A DNA stretch of 64,000 nt, taken from Natrarchaeobaculum sulfurireducens. GTDB taxonomy: Archaea; Halobacteriota; Halobacteria; Halobacteriales; Natrialbaceae. Every line of letters starts with the position of its first letter. Position 1 is the stretch's first letter. This document shows, in pieces, positions 26,928 through 35,665 of this stretch. The stretch covers positions 620,001 through 684,000 of the forward strand of contig NZ_CP024047.1 in assembly GCF_003430825.1 (NCBI RefSeq), given 5' to 3'. A program made the translations under genes and the position numbers. The notes under the pieces are model-generated. The model searched no databases and was not told the origin of the DNA. It saw only the letters and a list, made by a program, of their open reading frames with translations.

Positions 26928-27908
26928 ATGCATCTTGGATTAGTCGTCCCACGAACCGGTTCGCACGATCCGACCGACCTCGCTGTCGACGCCGAGGGAC
27001 TGGGCTACGATTCGGTCTGGCTGGGCGAGCTCTGGGGGACGAGTTCGGTCGTCAAGCTCACCGAGATCGCCACACAAACGGAAGACGTCACCGTCGGGAC
27101 GGCGATCGTGAACGTCTTCTCGCGGACGCCAGCCGTCCTCGCGATGACGGCTGCGACGATCGATCAGGTTTCCGACGGCCGTGCCGTCCTCGGCGTCGGA
27201 ACGAGTACGCCAACGGCCATCGAGAACGTCCACGGCATGCCTTTCGACCAGCCAGTCCGTCGGTCCCACGAGACGCTCGAGATCGTCTCGAACATCCTGA
27301 CCGGCGACGAACGAGTCGATTACGACGGCGAACTCCTGAGCGTCGACGGCGTACCGCCGCTGGGCCGAGACGTACCGCTCTATCACGCCGCACTCGGCCC
27401 GGCGAACCGCCGCGTCGTCGGCCGGCTCTGTGACGGCTGGATCCCCCACAACGTCCCCTTCTCGGAACTCGATGAGGCGTTCGAGGTCGTCGCCACGGCG
27501 GCTCGAGAGGCCGGCCGTGATCCGGACGGGATCACCATCGCGCCGTACGTCCCAGCAGCCGTCAGCGAGGACGAAGCCGAGGCCTACGACGCCATCCGCG
27601 GCCACGTCGCCTACTACGTTGGCAGCGGCGAGGGCTACCGGCGCGCCGTTGGCACCGTATTCCCGGACCGAGCGGATGAGGTCGCCGACGCATGGCAGGC
27701 TGGCGAGCGTGCCGAGGCGACCGACCTCGTGACCGACGAGATGGTCGAGGAACTCGGCGTCGCCGGCACGCCGGCGGTTGCTCGCGACCGACTCGAGAAC
27801 CTGGTCGCAGAGACGGCGATCGATCGTCCGCTCATCACGATCCCGGAGCAGGCGGCCGACGATCTGGCTGTCGGGACGATCGAGGCACTCGCCCCGGAGG
27901 GCGACTGA
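26928..27908 (+). CDS. LLM-class (F420-dependent) oxidoreductase
   Basis: This 326-residue luciferase-like TIM barrel resembles methylenetetrahydromethanopterin reductase. MHLGLVVPRTGSHDPTDLAVDAEGLGYDSVWLGE is the usual start of the barrel (quoted in part: GYDSVWLGELW), with TIDQVSDGRAVLGVG near residue 80. Haloarchaea make F420, so F420 is the likely cofactor. The substrate is unknown; it stands last in a + strand run after the hydratase and converges with the IclR gene at 27942. Confidence 0.85.
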   Translation: MHLGLVVPRTGSHDPTDLAVDAEGLGYDSVWLGELWGTSSVVKLTEIATQTEDVTVGTAIVNVFSRTPAVLAMTAATIDQVSDGRAVLGVGTSTPTAIENVHGMPFDQPVRRSHETLEIVSNILTGDERVDYDGELLSVDGVPPLGRDVPLYHAALGPANRRVVGRLCDGWIPHNVPFSELDEAFEVVATAAREAGRDPDGITIAPYVPAAVSEDEAEAYDAIRGHVAYYVGSGEGYRRAVGTVFPDRADEVADAWQAGERAEATDLVTDEMVEELGVAGTPAVARDRLENLVAETAIDRPLITIPEQAADDLAVGTIEALAPEGD

Positions 27909-27941
27909 GCTGCCGGTCAGTAACAGATACCGCGGTGTGTA

Positions 27942-28694
27942 TCAGACGTAGTCTAAGTTCACCTGGGTGACGTTTGCGGCGCGCTTGACGAGATCGGCGA
28001 TCTCCTGTTGACGCTCGTCGTCGAGCCGGCTCTGTGGGCCACAGACACAGATCGCGCCGCGAACCCGATCGCTCTTGTCCATGACCGGTGCCGCAATACA
28101 GACCATTCCGGCGATGCGTTCTCCCTCGTCGATCGAGTACCCCTGTTGCTCGACCGTCTCGAGCTGCTCGAAGAGGCGATCCGGATCGGTCACCGTCTTC
28201 GAGGTGACGGCGGCGAGCCCGCGTCGGTCGATGATCGACTCGACTTGCTCACTGGACATCTGTGCGAGCATGGCTTTCCCGGGTGCCGTGGCGTGCAACG
28301 GCATTCGCGCACCCGGGTACGCGAACAGGTTGATCGCGTCGGGACCCTCCTGGACGGCGAGGATCACCGCCTCGTCGTTCTCCGCAACGAACAGCGTCGC
28401 GTGTTCGCCGCTCTCCGTGGCAACGGTCTCGAGTTCGTCGTTCGCCGCTTTAAAGATCTCCAGTCGGTGTCGGTGCCGATTGCCGACCTCCAGAAATCGC
28501 GTGGTAATCTGGTACGACGTGTCTTCTTTTTTCACGTAGCCCGTCATCACGAGCGCCTGTAGGTAGTCGTGGACGGTACTAACGGGCAGATCCACCCGCT
28601 CTGCCATCTCGGACACGCCAGCACCACCGCTTTCGGTAAGCTCGTCGATGATGATGAATGCCCGTTCGATCGACCGGTTTGGCGTCTCCGTCAT
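27942..28694 (-). CDS. IclR family transcriptional regulator
   Basis: This 250-residue regulator has an N-terminal winged HTH (about 10-65: SGGAGVSEMAERVDLPVSTVHDYLQAL) and a C-terminal effector domain (about 80-250) with YPGARMPLHATAPGKAMLA, the small-acid binding region. IclR proteins control catabolic genes in response to carboxylates or sugars. It stands at the end of the acyl-CoA district and faces away from it, so it is a candidate controller of those genes. Its own promoter carries a repeated TTCCGG that may be its operator. Confidence 0.9.
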   Translation of the reverse strand: MTETPNRSIERAFIIIDELTESGGAGVSEMAERVDLPVSTVHDYLQALVMTGYVKKEDTSYQITTRFLEVGNRHRHRLEIFKAANDELETVATESGEHATLFVAENDEAVILAVQEGPDAINLFAYPGARMPLHATAPGKAMLAQMSSEQVESIIDRRGLAAVTSKTVTDPDRLFEQLETVEQQGYSIDEGERIAGMVCIAAPVMDKSDRVRGAICVCGPQSRLDDERQQEIADLVKRAANVTQVNLDYV

Positions 28695-28720
28695 GAGTGG
28701 AGAGTTTAGACGAACGCCCC

Positions 28721-28754
28721 AATAAACTTTCGACTATTCCGGAATATTTTCCGG
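28721..28754 (-). promoter_or_regulatory. TATA box and likely operator of the IclR gene
   Basis: On the minus strand TTTATT (28721-28726) lies 27-32 bases ahead of the ATG at 28694, a leaderless arrangement. Directly upstream, TTCCGGAATATTTTCCGG (28737-28754) contains two TTCCGG repeats ten to twelve bases apart, one of them in the palindrome TTCCGGAA. Auto-control by the IclR protein is inferred. Confidence 0.5.
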
Positions 28755-29764
28755 CAATCTCACTGGAACTTGTCCAACTGGTGTTTAATTCAGTCGGCGA
28801 TTTCGGTGCCACTCGGAACCGATGGTACACTCGGGTGACCACCGCAATCTCGGCCGGTATCTCACCGACACTGTAAAACAGCAGCCTCGAGGCCCCTAAT
28901 CGAAGGCTACCGGACGGACAAGTAGCTGAGCCGGACGAAACGCCCCCACTGCCGATCCGTCGAGTCGGATTTGCTCGAGTGCTCACGGAAGATCGTCCGT
29001 TCGATAAACCTGTCATCGTATGTGAAAAATTCGGATCGGTACCACAGTTGCATCCGACATGGTCGGAACAGTCTATCCGCACATATTTATAATGTTGGTT
29101 AGGGTTGCGACCGTATACTGCTCGTAGCCACGCAAATCGCCGTTTCAGATGAATCGTACCCGATCCGGAACGGCCGGGCCGTTTTCCGAAAACTACTGCG
29201 ATAGGAAGACGCAACTGTGAGTTTGCATTTACAGAGGTACAGACGTAATTCACTCCTGCGTGGGAGTTCCGCGTAGAGAACCCGTCCCAACGCACCTGCC
29301 CGAATGTCGAATAATGTATGTCTTTGAAAACTTGTACCTATTTTTGTATTTTCTACCATGCACAATATTAACAATACTATCGAGGAGATATCTACAGACG
29401 GCTGAAAAGTCAGAACACGGGCCACAAGCAGACATAATAGGCTATATACCGCCCGAGAGTCAGCCAATACACCGGATTGTTTAGAGATTACTGAATTGAC
29501 CACGGAATCCTCGCCTGACAATGTTTCGACCTTATAGTGTCAGGACCCCACTTTCAGGCAGCCGGATTTGAGTGCTGTGGAACACACCCACTAGAGATCA
29601 GCATCGCCAATATTGTTTTACTTTACCAATAGTGTACACACTATATCTACTATTATTAGATACATGCTATAACACTCAAATAAACAGTTTGGCTGCTACC
29701 GGTAGACTCACTGATATACGTCACAGGTGTGTATGGCGGTGTCGTCGACGACCAGATCGAACAC
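28755..29764. other. AT-rich stretch of about 1 kb without a supported gene
   Basis: I find no credible coding frame. The base composition is visibly poorer in G and C than the flanks from about 29020 on. It holds a strong TATA-like sequence (29083-29093), an inverted repeat CCTGACA/TGTCAGG (29514-29520 and 29538-29544) and a 16-bp near-palindrome ATAGTGT-AC-ACACTAT (29629-29644). It could be the control region of a gene that has been lost, or a decayed mobile element. Confidence 0.5.
29083..29093 (+). promoter_or_regulatory. Orphan TATA-like sequence
   Basis: ATATTTATAAT is a near-ideal haloarchaeal TATA element, but no gene begins within the next 600 bases on the + strand. A transcript from here would be non-coding or the remains of a lost gene's mRNA. 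Confidence 0.3.
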
Positions 29765-30559
29765 TCAATCGGAGTCGATCGCGTCTACCTCGAGCAGTGT
29801 CGCATCGGCCAGGTAGTCGTCGATGACCGTATCGGCCCAGGCCCGGACGTCGGGATCAGCCGTATCGACCGATGCCCGGAGGATGCCCTGTTCGTCGCGC
29901 AAGAGCAAGTAGACGACGTCGTCGACGGTCATGACGGCGAGTGGGACCTCCGCAACCACGCCGACCGTCGCCTCCTCGGCCTCGAGGAGTGTCTCGAGCC
30001 GACGCCGAAGGTCCGGTTCGTCCGCGAGCGCGTCGATGGCAGGGCGGGAGAAGACGCCGGTAAACGACTGGTCGTTCGCTGCCGTCCGCTCTTCGACCAC
30101 CGTGAGCGTCTGTTCGTTAAACGCGTGGGAGACGGTTCGAACCGAGTCGGCGTCCCCGAGCAACTCGAGCAGTCGTTGCAGCGGAGCGTTCGGTCGCGTT
30201 CGACTCGGAGTGGTGATCGTCGCGTGGGCGAGTCGCCGGACGTCGAACGTCAGTGCGTCTACAGGGAGGTACGAGACGATGTTTCGGAGTTTTCGTTCGG
30301 CATCGACGATCTCTAACAGGTCGGTAAACCCCGCAGCAACGAGTTTGCCCGTCGCCGTCGCCGTATACTCGCTCCCCTCTCGAACGATCCACGACCGGTC
30401 CCCGAAATCGCCGAGAATGCGACCCAACGTCGCCTGGGAAGCGCCAGTTTCTCGGGCGAGTTCCGCGCGAGTGTACCGCTCCGCAGCGAGTAACTCGAGC
30501 ACTTCGACGCGGTTCGACGAGAGGGCGAGGAACTCGATTTCTTCGAGTGCCGATTCCAT
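29765..30559 (-). CDS. HTH transcriptional regulator with C-terminal sensor domain (FilR1/DUF1724-like)
   Basis: This 264-residue protein has a winged HTH at about residues 5-75 (SSNRVEVLELLAAERYTRAE, ASQATLGRILGDF) and a C-terminal domain of about 150 residues with SRPAIDALADEPDLRRRLE and EVPLAVMTVDDVVYLLL. That architecture matches the archaeal regulators with a METHTR-type or DUF1724 output domain. Target unknown; it lies beside an AT-rich geneless stretch on one side and an EamA exporter, divergently placed, on the other. Confidence 0.82.
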   Translation of the reverse strand: MESALEEIEFLALSSNRVEVLELLAAERYTRAELARETGASQATLGRILGDFGDRSWIVREGSEYTATATGKLVAAGFTDLLEIVDAERKLRNIVSYLPVDALTFDVRRLAHATITTPSRTRPNAPLQRLLELLGDADSVRTVSHAFNEQTLTVVEERTAANDQSFTGVFSRPAIDALADEPDLRRRLETLLEAEEATVGVVAEVPLAVMTVDDVVYLLLRDEQGILRASVDTADPDVRAWADTVIDDYLADATLLEVDAIDSD

Positions 30560-30796
30560 AGATCACCGTTGGGCCGTCGACACAAAAGCTTTCGCACCAT
30601 GAAATTATTTCACGCCGCGAAAACACGGCTCGTGCTGTCGTCATTTCTCCCCATCGACCCGCTTTCTTCTGTCGAAACGATTTCTGGACGAAACTATATG
30701 CGAACGGAGGATACGTGATTGTATGACCATTTCGGAAATATACCTTTTGACCTCCTGTCGCTCCGTCCGCACGGTGGACGTTCGTGAGGTGAGTGT

Positions 30797-31780
30797 GTGA
30801 TCGACCGACGAACGCTCTCGCTGTTCGCACTCTCGAGTCTCTTCTTCGGGGGAACGTTCGTCGCCGCCAAGGCGGGTCTCGAGTACTTCCCGCCACTGCT
30901 GTTCGTCGCGCTACGGTTCGACGTGGCAGCGCTCGTCCTCGTCGGCTACGTCGCGCTCACCTCCACGCGCGACGAGTTGCTTCCCTCGAGCCGCGGTGAT
31001 GTCGTGGGAATCGTCGCGACGGGCGTCCTCGTGATCGGATTAGCGAACGCACTCCTGTTCGTCGGCCAGCAGTACGCGACCAGCGCGGTGGGGGCAATCG
31101 TCTTTAGCCTCGTCCCGATTCTGACCCCCGTCTTCGCCGCCGTTTTCCTCACTTCCGAGCGCCTCTCGGCCCGCGGCGTCGTCGGGATGGTCCTCGCACT
31201 CGTCGGCGTTGGACTCGTGGTTAGCCCCGATCCTTCGGCGATGGTCGGCGGGGACGCCCTCGGGCGGGCGATTCTCTTCGGCGGAGCCGTCAGCGCCGCC
31301 TTCGGTGCCGTGCTCATCCGGCGATCGAATCCTACGCTCTCGAGTACGGTACGTATCGCCTGGGGGCTGCCGCTGGCCGCCGCGCTGTCCCACGGCCTCT
31401 CGTTTGCGGCAGGTGAGTCGACCGCGGCTATCTCCTGGACGACGGAGGCGATCCTCGCACTCGCGTACGTCAGCCTCATCGCAGGCGTTCTGGCGTACGT
31501 CGCGTACTTTGCCCTGCTGGATTCGACCGGCGCGATCCGGGCGAATCTGGTGTTCTATGTCGTCCCGGTCGTCTCGACGATCGGCGGGGCCGCGTTGCTC
31601 GGCGAGTCGATTACGACGGCCGCCATCGTTGGCTTCCTGACGATCTTCGCCGGGTTCGCCATCATCGGCAGCGAGTCAGTCGACCTCGCCTCGAGACTGC
31701 CGACGGTCGGTGCGAGTTCCTCGGGACCGAACGAGTCGCCAGCCAGCACCGAGGAACCGCGGGGCTACCGGTCGGATTGA
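30797..31780 (+). CDS. EamA/DMT superfamily transporter
   Basis: This 327-residue membrane protein shows ten helices in two EamA repeats (about 5-140 and 150-290). FGGTFVAAKAGLEYFPPLLF in helix 1 and the end-of-repeat motif VSLIAGVLAYVAYFALLDS are typical. It probably exports amino acids or other small metabolites. A GTG at 30797 starts MIDRRTLSLF. The C-terminal tail is Ser/Glu-rich and cytosolic. Its last 16 bases overlap the end of the convergent HAD gene. The AT-rich spacer of 237 bp before it separates it from the divergent HTH regulator. Confidence 0.9.
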   Translation: MIDRRTLSLFALSSLFFGGTFVAAKAGLEYFPPLLFVALRFDVAALVLVGYVALTSTRDELLPSSRGDVVGIVATGVLVIGLANALLFVGQQYATSAVGAIVFSLVPILTPVFAAVFLTSERLSARGVVGMVLALVGVGLVVSPDPSAMVGGDALGRAILFGGAVSAAFGAVLIRRSNPTLSSTVRIAWGLPLAAALSHGLSFAAGESTAAISWTTEAILALAYVSLIAGVLAYVAYFALLDSTGAIRANLVFYVVPVVSTIGGAALLGESITTAAIVGFLTIFAGFAIIGSESVDLASRLPTVGASSSGPNESPASTEEPRGYRSD

Positions 31781-32451
31781 CCGGACGCGAAAAGAGGCTT
31801 TGAGGCAGTCAGATCGTCGAACGAGCGAACACGGTAGTCACCGAGGACGCAGCGGCCGCGTCGGTCGTGGCCGACGCGTTCGACGTGGATAGCATCGATA
31901 CCGGCGTTCCAGGCTGCGCCCACGTCGTTCGCACCGTCGCCGGCGAGCACACCCTGGTGGCCGTTGTAGCCAACGCCGAGATCGGCCATGACCTGTTGGA
32001 CGGGATCAGGGTCGGGTTTCCAGCCCGTCTCGTGGGTACAACACAGCCGCGAGTCGAACCAGTCACGGATACCGACGTTGTCGAGGACCGGTTCACAGAG
32101 GAATTCCTGACAGTGCGTCACGAGCCCGACCGGCACGTCGAGATCAGCGACGAACGCGGCGTCCTCGTGGAGGTAGGTCTGTTCGGCCCGGACCAGTGGG
32201 TCCTCTTCTTCGTGGAACGCCTCCCAGAACGTCGTCGGATCGATTCCCCACTCGAGTAGCTGGTGATCTCGCGAGCCAGTCAGGCCGCTCCAGATGATGT
32301 CCGCCTCGCGGTCGCTGAACTCGCGGCCGAGGCGGTCGCCGACCCGGTCGAACACCTCTCGAGTGTACGACCACTCGACGTCGACGAGCGTTCCGTCCAG
32401 ATCGAGCAACCAGAAGTCGTATTCGGCTCGGGGGTCGGCCACGGAATTCAT
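31765..32451 (-). CDS. HAD-superfamily hydrolase
   Basis: This 228-residue phosphatase-like protein has motif I LLDLDGTLVDV near residue 15 (both Asp present), motif II VGLVTHCQEF near 107, and motif IV GVLAGDGANDVGAA near 170. A helical cap follows motif I, placing it with phosphoglycolate-phosphatase-like subclass I enzymes. The substrate is unknown. It overlaps the convergent EamA gene by 16 bases. It is encoded just upstream of the NAD kinase fusion on the same strand (191-bp gap). Confidence 0.87.
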   Translation of the reverse strand: MNSVADPRAEYDFWLLDLDGTLVDVEWSYTREVFDRVGDRLGREFSDREADIIWSGLTGSRDHQLLEWGIDPTTFWEAFHEEEDPLVRAEQTYLHEDAAFVADLDVPVGLVTHCQEFLCEPVLDNVGIRDWFDSRLCCTHETGWKPDPDPVQQVMADLGVGYNGHQGVLAGDGANDVGAAWNAGIDAIHVERVGHDRRGRCVLGDYRVRSFDDLTASKPLFASGQSDR

Positions 32452-32608
32452 CGGGACGGGTTTCTATGAGTTTCTGGAGTATATGTTTGTTGCTGGAGTT
32501 CGTGGTCGACAACTCACGAACGATCCGGTGTGCGCCCGGTACCGACGTCCAGCAGCCCGTTTCATACTATCAGACAGAAGTCAGTGAAGAGCGTTCGCCG
32601 AACAGGGA

Positions 32609-32647
32609 CGGTGAATTTTCACACTCGTTCTGCCCGACAGTATCAAT
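32609..32647 (+). repeat. Fragment of the dispersed element's left flank
   Basis: CGGTGAATTTTCACACTCG and the following TCTGCCCGACAG match, with few differences, the sequence directly ahead of copy D (49920-49952). The core hairpin is missing here. It ends at the stop codon of the NAD kinase fusion, in the opposite orientation to that gene. Confidence 0.6.
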
Positions 32648-34358
32648 CATCAGTCACGTCAGCCAGTCCAGCGTCCTCCTGCTCTAGATGCTCGAGCAAC
32701 GCGGGATGGAGCGGACCGTTCGAGCCGAGCAGCCCTTTTCGGCCCTCCGCGTCGAACTCGACGGTGTAGGGGTCGCCGGTCTCGTCGGTCACCGTCGCGC
32801 CGGCGGTGCGGGCGATGACGACGCCAGCGGCGACGTCCCAGGGGTGAGTGTCGTACTCCCAGACGGCGTCGGCGCTCCCGCTCGCGAGATAACAGAGGTT
32901 CAACGCGGCGGAGCCGAGTCGACGGACGCCGCGAGCGGCCTCGTAGTAGTGGGCCAGAAACGAGCCGTCCGGATCGTACCCAGAGAGGAGCATGCTCTCG
33001 TCCAGCGCGTCGCGGTCGGTAGTCTCGATTCGAGCCTCACCCTCGTAGGCCGCCTCGCCGGCGATGGCGTGGAACATTTCGTCGGTTTCGGGGACGTGGA
33101 CGACACCCACGACGGGCACGTCGTCGTCAAGCAGCGCGATCGAAACCGAGTAGTTCGGGTTACCGTGGGCGAAGTTTCCGGTTCCGTCGAGCGGATCGAT
33201 CACCCACGTGTACTCGCTGTCGCCCTCGACGTACTCGCTTTCCTCCGAGACGATGTTGTGGTCTTCGAACTCGTTCTGGACAACGGTCTTGATGATGTGA
33301 TCGGCCTGGTGGTCGGCTTCGGTGACGATGTCCGATTTATCGGTTTTGTACTCGACGGACTCGATCTGGCCGTGGAGCTCTCGAAGCGGTTCGCCGGCGC
33401 TTCTGGCCGCCTCGATGGCGATGTCGCGCGCTCGCTCGACGACGTTCGGTTCGCGTTCGGTCACGGGCTGTGGTCCGTCGAGTAGTTCGGTCGGGCCGGG
33501 ATCGTCGACCTCGCGGGCCCCCCAGCCGAGTTTGTCGGTGATCGCCGTAAAGAACGGATCGTCGTAGCTCGTTCGGACCACGTGTGCGCGCTGGTCGGCC
33601 CCGGTCAGCTCGATCACACTTCGCTCGCTCAGGACAGTGTGGGTCCGACCACCGTCGACGAGGATGCTCGCGGTGCCACGGGTCACGATCTGGAGTTCCG
33701 TCGTCGGCGCGACGACCAGCGGCCGGATTCCCATCCGGTGGGTGTGCAGCGGGACGATCTGGAGCGTGTGATTGTTCACCGGGTAGTGAACCGGCCCCTC
33801 CGCCGATAACGAGATGCCGGTCGAACCGGTCGGCGTCGACACCGCGAGCCCGGTCCCTTCGAACTCACCGACGTACTCACCGTCGGCAAACACCTCGAGT
33901 TGGGTTACCTTCCGATCGATCGGGTTCTCCGGCGGGACGTGCTGGATCATCACGTCGTTGATCCCGGTCGCTCGTAGCCCCGTCGCCTCGATACGGATCT
34001 GCTGGCGACTGTCGACGGTTGCCCGTCCCCGGAGGACCTCGTCTAGGGCATCCTCGAGGTGTTCGATCTCCACGCGGGCCAGAAACGAGAGCGTACCTGC
34101 GTTCACACCGAGCAGCGGAATGCCCCGGGGAGCGAACGTCTTGATTCCCTCGAGGAACGTGCCGTCGCCACCGATCGTTACGCCGAGAGTCGCCCGGCTC
34201 TCCGTGTAGACGTCGCCGACGTCGTCACCGACGCCGACAGCTGAAAAGCTGATGCCGCGACTCTCAGCCCACGTCCGCAGTCGTTCCAGCGGTTCGTCGC
34301 TGTCCGGGCTCGCAATCGCGATGATCTCGTCGGTCGTCGCCAGTCGTCGCCCGTGCAT
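32643..34358 (-). CDS. Fusion of NAD kinase (N-terminal) and inositol-phosphatase-like domain (C-terminal)
   Basis: This 571-residue protein joins two enzymes. Residues about 1-280 are an NAD kinase with VTIGGDGTFLEG, GTLSFLARV and TGSTGISLSAEGP. Residues about 310-571 are an IMPase/FBPase-like phosphatase with EESEYVEG and the metal-binding DPLDGTGNF, then YDTHPWDVAAG. As I recall, the known two-domain enzyme MJ0917 has the opposite order and makes and dephosphorylates NADP. The pair here suggests one protein that controls NADP level, or one that acts on inositol phosphates. The ATG at 34358 is chosen; one at 34388 adds ten residues. Confidence 0.9.
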   Translation of the reverse strand: MHGRRLATTDEIIAIASPDSDEPLERLRTWAESRGISFSAVGVGDDVGDVYTESRATLGVTIGGDGTFLEGIKTFAPRGIPLLGVNAGTLSFLARVEIEHLEDALDEVLRGRATVDSRQQIRIEATGLRATGINDVMIQHVPPENPIDRKVTQLEVFADGEYVGEFEGTGLAVSTPTGSTGISLSAEGPVHYPVNNHTLQIVPLHTHRMGIRPLVVAPTTELQIVTRGTASILVDGGRTHTVLSERSVIELTGADQRAHVVRTSYDDPFFTAITDKLGWGAREVDDPGPTELLDGPQPVTEREPNVVERARDIAIEAARSAGEPLRELHGQIESVEYKTDKSDIVTEADHQADHIIKTVVQNEFEDHNIVSEESEYVEGDSEYTWVIDPLDGTGNFAHGNPNYSVSIALLDDDVPVVGVVHVPETDEMFHAIAGEAAYEGEARIETTDRDALDESMLLSGYDPDGSFLAHYYEAARGVRRLGSAALNLCYLASGSADAVWEYDTHPWDVAAGVVIARTAGATVTDETGDPYTVEFDAEGRKGLLGSNGPLHPALLEHLEQEDAGLADVTDD

Positions 34359-34481
34359 CGTAGCCGTACAGCGGGTCGCCGGACACATAGCTCCTTCTCA
34401 GTCGAGCCCCCCAATCGACTCGAGTCGCGAGCCGGACCCGGCAGCGAAACGACTGTATGCCAGCGGGCTGTCGGTCAGCGT

Positions 34482-34931
34482 ATGACAGTCCTCGACATCG
34501 CACGCGAAGTCGTCGTCACGGAGTCCGTAGAGACGTCCATCGCGGACGTCGTGCGAACGATGCAACGCGAAACCGTCGGGAGCGTCGTGGTCGTCGACGA
34601 CGGCGATCCGGTCGGGCTCGTCACCGACCGCGACCTCGCGATGGTGGTCTTAGACGAGCGCGTCGACGTCGAGGAGACGCCCATCATGGAGGTCGTCCCC
34701 GACCAGTTGGTCACCGTCGACGCGGACGCCGGCGTCTACGAACTGGTGGCACTGCTCTCGGAAAAGGGGTTGCGCCGCGTCCCTGTCGTCGACAACGGCG
34801 ACCTCGTTGGCATCGTCTCGCTCAGCGACGTGGTCGTGCTCCTCGGCATGGAACTCCAGCACGTTGCGAACGCGATCCGGACGACGGCACCCGCCTACGA
34901 GCGACCGGTGACCACGTTCGACGACGACTGA
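34482..34931 (+). CDS. CBS-domain pair protein
   Basis: This 149-residue protein consists of two CBS motifs (about 10-60 and 70-125) with GSVVVVDDGDPVGLVTDRDLA and RVPVVDNGDLVGIVSLSDVVV as the paired ends of the nucleotide cleft. Stand-alone CBS proteins sense AMP, ATP or SAM and regulate a partner. ATG at 34482 (MTVLDIAREV) is preferred to an upstream in-frame start inside the divergent NAD kinase promoter. The divergent neighbour handles NAD(P), which makes an adenosine ligand plausible, but this is inference. Confidence 0.9.
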   Translation: MTVLDIAREVVVTESVETSIADVVRTMQRETVGSVVVVDDGDPVGLVTDRDLAMVVLDERVDVEETPIMEVVPDQLVTVDADAGVYELVALLSEKGLRRVPVVDNGDLVGIVSLSDVVVLLGMELQHVANAIRTTAPAYERPVTTFDDD

Positions 34932-34959
34932 TCGGGCGCTCGAACCGTCGGTAGGTCGT

Positions 34960-35361
34960 CTACGTCCCGTCCTCTGGATCGTCGGCCGAACGGACGTGAA
35001 CGCTCGAGCCGAGATACTTCGAGAAGGCTTCGTCAACGGTGTCGGCGTTGAATGCCTCGAGGTCGCCGGCGACCGCGGCTTTCAGCGCGTCGACGTACGC
35101 CTCGTCAGCCCGTAGCTCGCGAAAGGAGGCGGATTCGACTGGCACACCGAGCCACTCCGCGATGAGCTTGCGGACGTATGCGTCGTCTGCGGCCTCACCG
35201 CGCCAGAGGGTGTCACGGAAGAACAGCCACCCCTCGGTGCCCGGCTCGGGTGCCTCTCGAAAGAGCGTAACCGTCGTCTCGGCGCTCGAGGGCTCGATCG
35301 AGACCGCTTCGTGTTCCGGCTCGAGTCGGATCCGGGCACGAAAGGCATAGTGTCCCTCCAT
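34960..35361 (-). CDS. LWR-salt protein (haloarchaeal conserved protein)
   Basis: This 133-residue protein has the hallmark WLFFRDTLWRGEAADDAYVR that gives the family its name. The N-terminal half is beta-rich and acidic; the rest is helical. No function is known. It lies 13 bp behind the pterin carbinolamine dehydratase gene on the same strand, so the two are probably one operon. The ATG at 35361 (MEGHYAFRARI) fits the family; the frame reaches back to 35394 inside the upstream gene. Confidence 0.82.
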   Translation of the reverse strand: MEGHYAFRARIRLEPEHEAVSIEPSSAETTVTLFREAPEPGTEGWLFFRDTLWRGEAADDAYVRKLIAEWLGVPVESASFRELRADEAYVDALKAAVAGDLEAFNADTVDEAFSKYLGSSVHVRSADDPEDGT

Positions 35362-35374
35362 CGCGAGTCGTCGA

Positions 35375-35665
35375 TCAGCCCTCGCGTCCGTCACGCTCGG
35401 ACTCGAGCAGTTCGGCCATCTCGAGGTCGGCGTCGGTGATGCCGCCTTCCTCGTGGGAGGTGAGTCGAATCTCGACTTCCTTGTACCGGATGATCAGTTC
35501 CGGGTGATGAAACTGCGACTCGGCGATTTCACCGACCATCTGGGCGAAGTTGACGCCGTGAAGGTACTCGTCGAACTCGTAGACCCGAACGATCTCATCG
35601 TCCTCGCGGGACCACGCGGCTGGAAGGCGCGCGTCGATATCGTCGTCTGAGAGTAACTCGCTCAT
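35375..35665 (-). CDS. Pterin-4a-carbinolamine dehydratase
   Basis: This 96-residue protein belongs to the PCD/DCoH family, which dehydrates 4a-hydroxytetrahydropterin. The active-site run with paired histidines, QFHHPELIIRYKEVEIRLTS followed by GGITDADLEMA, is complete. Haloarchaea lack a classic aromatic hydroxylase system here, so the role may lie in another pterin or in molybdopterin metabolism. It is the first gene of a short operon with the LWR-salt gene. Confidence 0.92.
   Translation of the reverse strand: MSELLSDDDIDARLPAAWSREDDEIVRVYEFDEYLHGVNFAQMVGEIAESQFHHPELIIRYKEVEIRLTSHEEGGITDADLEMAELLESERDGREG

Noticed and set aside
28579-29295. Open frame of 238 codons on the minus strand upstream of the IclR gene
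   Set aside because: It overlaps the start of the IclR gene, runs through its promoter, has poor third-position G+C and no recognisable motif.
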